From Pinus tabuliformis (lineage: Eukaryota; Streptophyta; Pinopsida; Pinales; Pinaceae): a stretch of DNA of 64,000 bases. The stretch is from contig CM062804.1 in NCBI GenBank assembly GCA_031772625.1, forward strand, positions 1,018,262,514 to 1,018,326,513, in the 5' to 3' direction. The notes under the pieces are model-generated. The model saw only the letters and a list, made by a program, of their open reading frames with translations. It was not told where the DNA came from and did no database searches. The position numbers and the translations under genes were made by a program. Shown here piece by piece: positions 35,601 to 44,686 of the stretch (position 1 is the stretch's first letter; each line of letters begins with the position of its first letter).

Positions 35601-36387
35601 TGATAGATATGACAAATCCAAGCAGGCTGTGGCAGAAAAGGGCAGGGAGATAAAAGCCCTCAAAGACAAGATCAAAGAGCTAGAGAATGAGCTCAAATTA
35701 GATAAAGTTGTGGCTGAGCTTAAAATAGTGCTGTGGGCTAATATTGGCCAGTCTATTAATGACCAATGGCAGTACATTGAGACAATCCATGAGCAGTTAG
35801 AGCTCATTCCAAAAGCACAGACTAAAATTCAGAGATCCAGGGCTGCTCTAAGCAATATGCCTGAAGTTGCCACCAGGATGATTAATGTGCTTAACAATAG
35901 AACAAGTACTCAGTTGTCTACCATGGGAATTTCAAACAGAACTGAGACCATTCAGTTAGTCAAGAGGGTTCTTACACTGAGAAACTTGGTGTAGACATTA
36001 GAGAGAAGAACCCAAGACATGCAGACTGAGGTAAACAGGTTTATGGACAAATTTCACGTATTACAAAACAGAGGGCTCCCTAGCTTACTAAACAGCGCAG
36101 GGAGACTGTTCACACATGAGCAGTATGCCAAGAGGGTCAATGCATTTGCCACCAGTCAGATCAATGAGAAGCCCAGCACCTCAGAGGAAACAGGGCTAGC
36201 CACAGGACAGACTCTCTACAACAGAGTAGAAAGTTTATTTTTTATAATGAATGAAATTAAACACCTGTTTGAAGTGCCTCCCAATTTTTATAAATATACA
36301 GAGGCCGAGGAGACTATGGATGCAATTCTTAGGCATCAACTACCTACACAAGAATGGTGGACTAAGGCAATACAGATGATTTTATAA
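32614..36387 (+). pseudogene. LTR-borne ORF of element A, 1257 codons, 3' LTR copy (one in-frame TAG)
   Basis: Same frame as 18614-22387, ATG to TAA. It is open for 1126 codons, then TAG at 35992-35994 where the 5' copy has CAG; the last 131 codons are open again. The frame also runs upstream of the ATG to at least 32284, because the 5' copy's upstream TAG is CAG here. I keep 32614 as the start: it is the first ATG that opens the conserved region in both copies. Of about 51 substitutions between the two copies within the ORF, roughly two thirds change an amino acid, as expected for neutral decay after insertion. Each copy is intact where the other is broken, so the parent had a full-length ORF. 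Confidence 0.85.
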
Positions 36388-36773
36388 ACAGGAAACCATT
36401 TAATAAATTTTGTTCATAGAAAATGCAAATTGTCATGCACAGGACAGTTTAAAAGAATCAGCATGCATTAAAGATGAAATCTGAGCCAACTCAGCAGAAC
36501 TTACAGCCAACAAAGCAAGGTGAGAAGCTACAGGTGTCCAGGTCGAGAAGCTACAGTAGAGCAGCTCCAAAAGTGCATTTTCCAGCATTAATGCAGATCA
36601 CTCCAACCGACTCGTTGGCTTTCAAGAGCCAAAATATCTTCTGACATATAGAAAGATGCATTTATGTTGTATTAAAGGCAGCAATAACTTCTTATTTGCT
36701 GTTCTGTACAAAGTTGGTGAAATATTTATTTCTCAGATGACTCAACGCCTTAGATATTTTGTAATACTGTTTG

Positions 36774-36781
36774 TATATATT
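36774..36781 (+). promoter_or_regulatory. Core TATA box in the 3' LTR
   Basis: TATATATT, equivalent to 22774. With AATAAA at 36860 it marks the R region in which genomic RNA would end. Confidence 0.5.
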
Positions 36782-36859
36782 TTCCCCTCGCACAAGCTTG
36801 CAGGGGTTGTTGTTGATTTCTCTTGAAGAAGTTCTTATGCTGTAAATCTTTCAGAGTTT

Positions 36860-36865
36860 AATAAA
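36860..36865 (+). terminator. Polyadenylation signal AATAAA, 3' LTR
   Basis: Predicted 3' end signal of element A genomic RNA and of the LTR ORF mRNA. Identical context in the 5' LTR. Confidence 0.55.
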
Positions 36866-37635
36866 CAAAGTGATGGAATTTCTCAAAGTTCTGAAGTGTT
36901 GAATGCGTTCTGGTGTCTGTTGAAAACTTCAGGATTCCTGTGTACTTCACAATACAATAAGTTCTCTGTAACTCTCTTTGTTATATGTTTCAATTTTTTA
37001 CAATCCATATATGTTCCTAATTTCTAAGTATTTAGCAACAAAGAAAAAGAATAGCCTTCAGGATTTATTCATACAATACCCTGAGCTCAATCTATGTTGT
37101 TAACAAATGTTTTCTTCAGCTATAGTCTTGATAAGTGTAATTCTTAATTGCTACACTATCAGAATATATCTTTCACAGTGACCTTTGTTTTAGGAATTCA
37201 AGTTTGCTCCTGAGCGACATGTTTCACTTTCACATCCCCAGCTTAATGGAGAATTCTTAATTGCTTTCTGTTGGCTGACCATACATCACCACTTAAGTCT
37301 AAATTTTGTTTGTTGAGATACCCAATAGGCCCTGCAGTCTAAACATTCTCATTTCAGCATTCCAAAACAGTTCACAGCTCTAGACTCCATTGCCCAATGA
37401 TATAATACTGCATGAACACTACATCTTAAGCACTGAAAGAAGTCCTTCAACCAAAACATAAACCAAAAACCTGACCATAACAGCTAGCCTAAAACATTAT
37501 CAAAACAGAGACAAATCATAAAGAGAGAGCCCTCTCTAATTATAGTTTGGCTAGAAACTGTAATCCAAAGATTGGTTAGTGGTTACCCCGACCGTATTCC
37601 CTTGGGAGTCATAGGGAACAACCTGGGTGTTAACA

Positions 37636-37640
37636 GGGTC
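37636..37640. repeat. Right target-site duplication of element A
   Basis: GGGTC, an exact match to 16348-16352. Confidence 0.95.
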
Positions 37641-39672
37641 TATTGGAATTCCACGTTACATCACATTGATTGACAACAAGCCCATAGTGGAGATGTGGGT
37701 GACATGACTCATGACTTGACTCAACATGACTTGACATGATAATGCTAATACATTCGTGCTACTGTTGGAGTGCATGTCGAGCTACAGTGCTGCTAAGTGA
37801 TGGATGTCTTCATTGTGTATCATAGTCTCACCTCCGCATGGCGAAGTGCGTGGAGTCGTCGATGGTCCTTGGTTCACTTGATGAAGATTTAGCATGTTGT
37901 TCCTTGCTTTTATGCTAGAAGGCTTGACATGCTCACTTGTTCACAAAGGTGCATGCTCGTCGCGCTCATCTGCTTCACATGCTTCGTTCGTTCATCCATT
38001 GGTGAACTTGTCCATCTACATGTGCTCCCTTTATTCATCCCATTCGTCGTCTTGGCATGTTTGTTGGTGTACCTGTACCTATACCTATAGTCACTCATGA
38101 CGAGATGACATCAAATCCAAAACCTCCTAGTATACCATGACACATGATCATTCAGATGCAGGTGACCAGGACAGGCAACAGGGTTGTGATATGGGATGAT
38201 GGCTTTGGGCAACCATTGATGAAAACTATGCAATAGTCACTAAGAGATGGAGACAGAAAATCTGAGTCGACATTGACTGTCTACAAGGTTTGATTCAGCT
38301 GGGAGGCAAAATTGCGTAAATTTTGCGAGGGACAGTCTAGGTTGCAGGAGGGGAAGGCAGGAATGCTCTACGCATTTTCTATAACGAACAGTCAGTAGGG
38401 GCTAGACAATTAGATTTGTGCAATTTTCTAGAGGAACAGGCTGGGCTGCATGAAGGGTCAGCAGGCAGGGATTGCGCAGTTTTTCTGGGGAATTGCCCAG
38501 GAGACTGGCAGCTAGAACTGCGCAATTCCCAGAGGGAACTGCCAATTGGCTACTGGGTCACTGGCAGCCAGAACTGCATAATTCCTAGAGGGAACTACCA
38601 GTTCTCTTTTGGGGTCATTGGCAGCCAAAACTGCGCAATTTCTAGAGGGAACTTGTAATTGGCTAATGGGGTCACTAGCAGCCAAATCTGCGCAATTCTG
38701 GAGGGAACAGGCAGTCTGCTGTTGGCTGGGAAAACTGCACTGAGCCCGGGAGGCCAGCCTGCTGATCATCTCTGCATAATTTTTGAGTTGAGCTGAGTGA
38801 TGGGTAGCAGAAGGCCTGCTGATCAGCACTGCGCAATTTCTGAGATGAACAGTCGGTTGACTGTCCAGATGACTGACTGGGAAAAATGCACAATTTTCTG
38901 AAGGAGATAGGGATGGGCACTTGGTGTCTGTTTAGCCTGTCTGCACAATTTCCTCAGTCAGTTGAATGGAGGATGTGAATGGCCTCTATGAAAATTTTGA
39001 GGGGAGTTAGTCGCGGGGTGACTGCCGGGTCAGACTGTCCGGGTGGCCATCATGAGAGTTGATTGAGTTGCTTGCGGGAAGTGCAACTTGAAAGGACTAG
39101 CTTGATGCTTCTATGTTGTTCTAGTTGATAGTTGAACAAGTTGAAGGTAGGGTGATGGTCTGGCTATCAATGAGGAGTCTGGTCATCAGAACCTAAGCAA
39201 AAATGACTAAGTGTGTGAACAGTGAAAAGATGCATAAGTGATCATACGAACACACACTCGCATGACTTGACAATGAAAAAACCAAACCATCCATATACAC
39301 ATGTTCAACATGACTGATTGACAGTGCAAGCGACAAGTACGACACTCATGATTGATCGTTCATGATCGAGATGACACTTGCGTGACAGTGAACGTGACTC
39401 CGTGTGTGAGTGTGATATATGCTTTCATGGAAAACACAATAGACACATATGAAGGAAAGACTTTGAGCATAACCAAAACACGGTCAGAAGCATGACTTGT
39501 ACATCAGCATGCAGAGACTTGGATGCAATGAACAAGCAAGGCAAATGTAAAGACTCACACGAGCTCACAGAGTGAACCTGAATGTGTGCAATCATCAAGG
39601 GAAACTCTTTAGGGGAGGCTCCAAAATTGGTACAAGCCAAAATTTTAGAGGGTGGTTGTAGCCACTACAACA
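37641..39672 (-). repeat. Element B 5' LTR, second piece
   Basis: Continues the alignment with 8816-10835 of the other LTR and ends CTACAACA. It includes the 57-bp tandem array at 38504-38715. Several GCGC cores here are GCAC or GTGC in the left copy. AGGTT follows as target duplication. Confidence 0.9.
38504..38715. repeat. 57-bp tandem repeat, second LTR copy of element B
   Basis: Four units matching those at 9668-9890. CTGCGCAATT is better preserved here, which suggests GCGC was the original core. Confidence 0.85.
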
Positions 39673-39983
39673 AGGTTGTAGAGAGAGGCAGGGAAAAGTT
39701 GAGGGCAGGGGGATGGGGCTGCAACCATGGCAGTAGTTTGTAGAGAAACCACTAGGATAGCTGGAACTCGTATGACATTGAAGGCAAAGCCAGGAACCCT
39801 GTGTGGAAAACTTGTCGGAGGGACACGAGAGGCCAAGCCATTTCTTTGTGGGTCGAGGGAGCAAGAAGATGGAATCACTGCAGGCATCCTACCAGATTTA
39901 GGAAGGGCCTGTGGGCTTGGCTTGAGACGCAGTGGGATGACTATCATATAATCCAAAGTAAGGGGGTAGGGAATAATGACGTG
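39673..39983 (+). other. LINE 3' part, segment 2, between elements B and C
   Basis: Starts with the AGGTT target duplication of element B and ends with ACGTG, the left target duplication of element C (right copy ACGGG at 60585-60589). From about 39801 an open frame (WKTCRRDTRGQAISLWVEG, then WLETQWDDYHIIQSKG) runs to the insertion point. It stays in frame into 60590 when element C and one duplication are removed. Confidence 0.6.
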
Positions 39984-42072
39984 TGGTGAGCTCCAGTATT
40001 GCAGCAATAATGCTACAACTCCTAGGACTCCCTTCTTTACTTTTATCAACCTGGTAGTTCGTAACAAACTTGGAATCGACGGTGTTGTATGCACAAGTAC
40101 TAGCTCTTGCCGCAACTGTCACTTGGTCAGCTGGCACAAGTCCGCTAGGGGCTTAAGCCAACTTCTATGAGCTCTGAGAAGAAGCTTTTTAACTGATGGA
40201 CAAAAGCTAACTTAAAGAAGGCTGATCTACTGCACAAAGAAACTAGAAAGCAAAAAAGGAAACGTAAATTGTAGCAAACCCTAATTCTACCAGCTAACCC
40301 TACTGATTCAAGAAAGATGATGCAAGCTACTGAAAGAACTGCCATTGACTTCTAGGAAGCTAAATACATGTATCTAAGCTACTTCTACAGTAACATCCGA
40401 AAAAGACATCATTTTGTATTTTTGAATAAGTTGTCAGAGTTATTATGCATATGATCTGACTGTTTTTGGCTGTGCAGAGGTGGATGGGCGAGAAGGAATT
40501 CTTGGAGGAGGTCAAGAAGGTTTAGAGAGGGCCTAAGGGGTCCCTAAAACCCTTCCATAGAGTTTCACCGAGGTTGGCTATCAATAAACCTCACTCGTGA
40601 GCCTCTACAGGAAGTCTGCAGGGGTTCTACAGGATGTCTGTGATTTTCTATAGGATGTCTGTGATTTTCTACAGGATGTTCAGAAGTGAGATTTTGGTGG
40701 ATGGATGGAGGGGAAAAGGTGAAGGAGTGAGTGTGGAGGTAGGGTGAGGGTGGGATATGGTCCATGACTTGGTGGATGGAGTTGTGGACACGTGTAGATG
40801 GTTGGATTTGGTTCAAAGAAGACTGAAGCAATGTTACACAAAACTAGGGTTATGTGGGCAAATGGCAAACGTAAGGATAGAATCTGAGCTGAGGGATGGA
40901 GCAGATGGGTTTGATGGAGAATAAGCAGATGAAGGAGTGGTACAGGTGCTCTACAAGTCATTTTTCCAATCTGAACCAACAAAGACTTGTAAATTCAAAA
41001 ACCTAGTTACGTTGACCTAATTTGTGCTAGCTGCCAGTAAAGAGAATGAACAGAAGTTTGAACTACAATGAAACCATGTATTCTAACTCATCTAACTAAG
41101 CAAAAAAAATATGAACTTGTAACCAACTTCTATACATGAAAATCAAACACTAGTGATTGCATGGCAAAGCAAAATCAGTGTTTTTGTGGGCAGCAAGGTT
41201 ATCCTGATCACAGCTCCTGATCCCACTGAGGGAGAGGTGAAACCAGAGATGTTTGATGGCCCTTTTTTGAAGCTTTTCCCTGTTAACAACCTATCAACTA
41301 AATCTGAGCATCAGAAGTCTTTTTAACCATTAACAGTGACCTAGTTAATCAACAAACTTTAATCTACTTAACAGAATTTTTTTTGCAAATGCATAAAGAA
41401 CAACTAACAATACATAAAGGAGGCCTTAGCACTCGGGTTGGGCCCAACCCCAAGAGCTGAAGGCTCCTATAAAGAACTCAGATCTGATGCCAAGTAAAGC
41501 TGCTTCTCATTATTCAAAAATAATCATCATATGGAAGTTGTACAGCAGTAGCTACAAGAAAACAGTCTGAGCAAAATGACATCACTATAGTGCATAAATA
41601 CCAACAGTTCCAAAAGTAAACTACGAAGGCTAAGGCCTTCCTATTTGTACAATACGAGGGGGCTAGTAGCCCTCCTAGATTCAAGGGACTCAACTGTGCC
41701 AACTGCTAGTAAACAGTCACTCTTCCCAAAACTAATTGACTGCCTTTAAAACTCGTTTTGGTGGCCTGTGGAGCTCGGAGTTGAGGGTGGAGATTTCGAG
41801 GAAGTCCATTTAATGCAAGAGACAACCTCCCTAAGAATCCTCACCTCAAGCTTGGCTGTCAGCTGACACATGATTGTTTGGTTTTTCTCCAAAATTTGTC
41901 CAAAAATCCTGAAATAACCACGTATTAGCCTCCTAGGTAGAGTGACCACCCTTATTCGTTCAAATAACACAAACATACTAAAAAACATGCATAATCTATG
42001 AAAAATGGAGGATTGAACAAGGACAATTAGGAAAAATGAGCCCAGTAAGTTACCCAATTTGGGGGCTCATCA
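39984..42072 (-). repeat. Element C 3' LTR
   Basis: 2089 bp against 2066 bp for the other copy. The difference is explained by an extra 23-bp copy of a segment containing GGATGTCTGTGATTTTCTA near 40630-40675. Apart from that it aligns end to end. No gene is supported inside it. Confidence 0.9.
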
Positions 42073-42090
42073 TCACCCCCTTGCTAAATC
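42073..42090 (-). promoter_or_regulatory. Polypurine tract of element C
   Basis: On the - strand, GCAAGGGGGTGA directly precedes the 3' LTR, in the usual place for plus-strand priming. The env-position ORF stops (TGA at 42097-42099) just upstream of it. Confidence 0.65.
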
Positions 42091-42096
42091 GGTTGC

Positions 42097-43127
42097 TCAT
42101 CCTATGAGCAACTGGTCTAGCTCATCATCCTTTATGGCTTTGACTACCTCCCTCACGTCCCAGGCCTCTGCTGTGATATCCTCTTCCCAGTCGTGGAATC
42201 CTGCCTTCTTTTCCACTTCCTCCCATTGTCTACCTTCTTTCTCTTCCTTCACTCCTTGTAGCAATCCCAAAAGTAAAGGAGGACTGAATTTCAAGCCAAT
42301 CCAATTGGCCTGCAAGTTCTGCATCAACTGTTTGTAGAGGGGTACCCTTGCCAAGGCTTCCCTCATCCTGGTGGGAGAGTGGTATTATTTTATCTTCAGG
42401 CTGTGAGGCAGTGTGTTCCAACGCCTTGTGCAGGCATGCATGCAGTTCTCTCCCAACAGTCTCTCCATGTCCTCAAAGTGGGTAATGGCTTGAGCCTATT
42501 GCTCAATGTATTCCGATAGATCCTGAGGACTGTTAGCCAAGTGCTAGTGGGCACTTATCACTGCTGATGGGTCATATGGCTCTGCTCTGATCATGAGAGG
42601 CTCACTGAGCTCTCTGCCTATGATACTACGAACCTCTGCTGCTCTCTTCTCCTCATGGCTCATCTAGGAGGCCATGGCCATAAGCTGGACATCTCCTATC
42701 CTCGTGTTAGGATCCCATGCGTTCATGTCTGGAAGGGTAAAGTTGTGCAGGTAGAACTTTGATAATTTGGCCCTATCTTCAGATGAACTACTGCCACATA
42801 GAGCTACAAATTGATGATAATTTTGGAATGGGGTGATGCCCCTTTGAGCCAAGGTATTGATATGAAACTATAACAACTGATCCTTGAGGTATAGGACATA
42901 GGATTTTGCAGGCTGCCTACACTGTAGAGCTTCCATTGCCCCGCTGGCCATGCAGGCCAGTTGGGCCTCCTTTTCTTGTATCTGATGTTTCAGAGATTGT
43001 GTCTCCAATTCTTTTTCCTGTAGCCACCAATTCAATATCTCAATTTCTGTTTGCACCCCTTCCTTTCTCTGCTGTTCATAAGGGGTATCTGTGGCTGTTG
43101 TGGGTCCCTCCTATTGTTGTTGCTCTC
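42097..43127 (-). pseudogene. Element C env-position ORF, C-terminal third
   Basis: Continuation, in the same frame, of 52780-50899 after element D is removed. It has a coiled coil (ETQSLKHQIQEKEAQL, about 43000), then LAQRGITPFQNYHQF (about 42845), LSKFYLHNFTLPDMNAWDP (about 42755) and an acidic C-terminus. TGA at 42097-42099 ends it. In-frame stops at about 43097, 42863, 42661, 42545 and 42500 are TAG; one near 42390 is TAA. The motif L.xRG(I/L)....N is shared with the C-terminal part of the LTR ORF in element A. Function unknown. Confidence 0.65.
43123..43127. repeat. Target-site duplication of element D (left)
   Basis: CTCTC, exact match at 50894-50898. Removing element D and one copy restores the reading frame of the interrupted ORF. 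Confidence 0.9.
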
Positions 43128-44070
43128 TTATCTGAATTTGAAACTACTTGTAAATGCTTTGCAAGGTATTCAATTCAGTAACATACATGTTTAAAAGATG
43201 TACATGTCTTGCAGTTAAAAACAAATGAAATTTTCAGCTATTCATGACCCATTTAAGTATAGAACAATTAGTTCATTTTACTGTTTAACATACTAAAACG
43301 AATTTGTTCTACAGAATAGCTCAACCACGGATGCAAAAGAAGTTGATAAAGCAGTTCACCCCTCCTGGGCTACATCTGCTGGGTCTAAGGCTCCCAACTA
43401 GGCATGTCCTCGTTTTGATTAAAAGCTCAAAATGAATATACAGCTGAATAAAAGCCTCACATGTGAAATAGACTATAGAACTGGATTCAGAACACTCAAA
43501 TCAGTCAGGAATGACTACTGGTTCTCCTCCAATGGGTACCTGCAACCCTATACAGCTCCCACAATACTGGGCCCTAGTGGCTCCTAGAACTTCCACGGAG
43601 AAAAAAGGACTTCCCTAGCCAAAGTTATGGCTCATTGAAGTTTTCCCCCAATTGGGCCTAGAATCACTCCAGCTAACTGTAATTAGAGTCCAGATAGGCC
43701 CGCCAAATATGGCGGGCATGCTAATTTTGGCGCTCCGCCAATTCCATCACTAACTGAGCGCCGGTTATCCGTTTGTCATCACTGTGCATGTGAACGGATT
43801 ACCCGAACTCGACAGTTCTGTGCCTCGAATTTAGTGCCAACCTTTAATGGCACGGTTAGGTGAATTTGTTGTTTGTCCTGCATTTGTGGCAATGTGACCA
43901 TGTTTCACACATTAAACGGTGACCATTATGTTTATGGCGCCGATGGTTTAGGGTGGAGCACAATGGTCCCGGCGGATGGGCATATGGTATGGGGGCTGGC
44001 CCCCTTGGGGCCCCGCCCAAAGTTATTTTAAACTTCAAATAAACTTTGTTCCGCTTCCATAACAAGACCC

Positions 44071-44140
44071 ACCTATGTAGCGCATTGGTAAGGCGGAGTA
44101 ATCGGCCATGTGAGGTTGCGTGTTCAAACCACAATCCGAC
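44071..44140 (+). promoter_or_regulatory. tRNA-like segment with Pol III A and B boxes inside the LTR
   Basis: TAGCGCATTGG at 44078 resembles box A and GTTCAAACC at 44122 resembles box B. Their 44-nt distance is that of a tRNA gene. It is on the + strand, opposite to the element. The same segment, more decayed, is at 50479-50548 in the other LTR, so it predates insertion. It may be a SINE head captured by the LTR; it does not fold as a clean tRNA by eye. Confidence 0.4.
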
Positions 44141-44183
44141 CAAAATTTTAAACATGCGCCCAAATTGCTGATGTCACTTTGGC

Positions 44184-44212
44184 CACGTGGCGGCCTCCAA
44201 GTCTGCCACGTG
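44184..44212. promoter_or_regulatory. Two G-box (CACGTG) palindromes in the element D LTR
   Basis: CACGTG at 44184-44189 and 44207-44212, 23 bp apart; the second is in TGCCACGTGG. In the other LTR the first has become CATGTG while the second is kept. G-boxes bind plant bZIP and bHLH factors. Position in U3 is inferred. Confidence 0.45.
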
Positions 44213-44473
44213 GTAGCCTGCCATTCGTTGCCCAGAACGGAATATTCCAATGAATATTCTCTTTTAATTTTTTTTTTTTAAATTTCAAAATTTCAATGTT
44301 ATTGGGCAATTCTTCTTTTTGGCATAACTTCCTCATACAGAGACTGTTTTTCGAACTGTTCACAGCACCGGAATCAGGAGGGCGAGCTCTTTCTAGTCAT
44401 TCAAGTTTGAACCAGTTTTGAGCACTTTCATTTTTGAGCATTTTATGACACTTGGGACATGAGCACCTGATCA

Positions 44474-44495
44474 TGCCTCCCCATTGGGAAGCTTT
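44474..44495 (-). promoter_or_regulatory. Polypurine tract of element D
   Basis: On the - strand AATGGGGAGGCA abuts the 3' LTR, the expected place for plus-strand priming. Confidence 0.7.
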
Positions 44496-44515
44496 TGGAC
44501 CCCAAAAGACTTCAA

Positions 44516-44686
44516 CTACCTGTTAAAGAGGTGAGGGTATAGCTCCCTCACTCTATCCACCTCCATCCACTTTGCCTTGTTCGGATTGCTGCCTTTGAAA
44601 CCAACCCGAACATAATCTACATTGCCCCTCCTTGAAGTGCGTGTCCTTCTGTCAAGGATTGTATCTTCTTTCAGCTCATCTAAGAA
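44516..44686 (-). pseudogene. Chromodomain segment of element D pol, after an in-frame TAA
   Basis: 57 codons in the pol frame directly after TAA 44687-44689, to TAG 44516-44518. The segment includes ILDRRTRTSRRGNVDYVRVG and GSNPNKAKWMEVDRVRELYP, the pattern of plant chromovirus chromodomains (a strand-rich stretch, then KW and a helix). These domains direct integration to chosen chromatin. The single stop truncates pol just before it. Confidence 0.75.

Larger units (their letters stand above)
16353..37635 (+). mobile_element. Element A: giant 21.3-kb Tat/Ogre-like Ty3/gypsy retrotransposon with 7.28-kb LTRs that carry an ORF
   Basis: Two LTRs of exactly 7283 bp (16353-23635 and 30353-37635, constant offset 14000) start TGTTA and end TAACA. 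A perfect GGGTC duplication flanks the whole. The internal region is 6.7 kb: a primer-binding site for tRNA-Arg, a Pro/Ser/Thr-rich leader, then gag, protease, archaeal-type RNase H, RT, degenerate gypsy RNase H and integrase. I counted about 113 substitutions and no indels between the LTRs (1.55 percent), so it is the youngest insertion here. The pol type, tRNA-Arg primer and second RNase H point to the Tat/Ogre branch. The LTR-borne 1257-codon ORF and the RNase H position are not standard for it. Confidence 0.9.
30353..37635 (+). repeat. Element A 3' LTR
   Basis: 7283 bp, the same length as the 5' LTR with no net indel. It starts TGTTAGCTACC and ends GGTGTTAACA, followed by GGGTC. Many of the differences from the 5' copy are C/T or G/A, often at CpG. 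The distal TATA (31203), bZIP cluster (31942-32000, two sites decayed), proximal TATA (32278), core TATA (36774) and AATAAA (36860) occur at equivalent places. Confidence 0.95.
7881..39672 (-). mobile_element. Element B: non-autonomous Ty3/gypsy element with 2.96-kb LTRs, gag-pro only
   Basis: LTRs start TGTTG and end CAACA: left 7881-10835, right 15412-16352 plus 37641-39672 (split by element A). Excluding A, the element is about 10.5 kb. The internal part (10836-15411, 4.6 kb) holds gag and protease relics on the - strand and a short scrap of RT, but no RNase H or integrase. It therefore depended on another element, as described for TR-GAG type derivatives. In the first 165 bp the LTRs differ at about 10 percent, making it the oldest LTR element here. 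No standard primer-binding site is visible next to the 5' LTR, and no purine tract next to the 3' LTR. Confidence 0.85.
43128..44473 (-). repeat. Element D 3' LTR
   Basis: Lacks about 106 bp present in the other LTR at about 49902-50008. It holds a tRNA-like segment (44071-44140) and two CACGTG G-box palindromes (44184-44189, 44207-44212) in what would be U3. Confidence 0.9.

Noticed and set aside
16353..37635. Element A as an endogenous pararetrovirus (Caulimoviridae)
   Set aside because: It has integrase, LTRs, a target duplication and a tRNA-Arg primer site; pararetroviruses lack integrase and LTRs.
44071..44140. Functional tRNA gene in the element D LTR
   Set aside because: Boxes A and B are present, but the acceptor and anticodon stems do not pair well by eye; listed only as tRNA-like.
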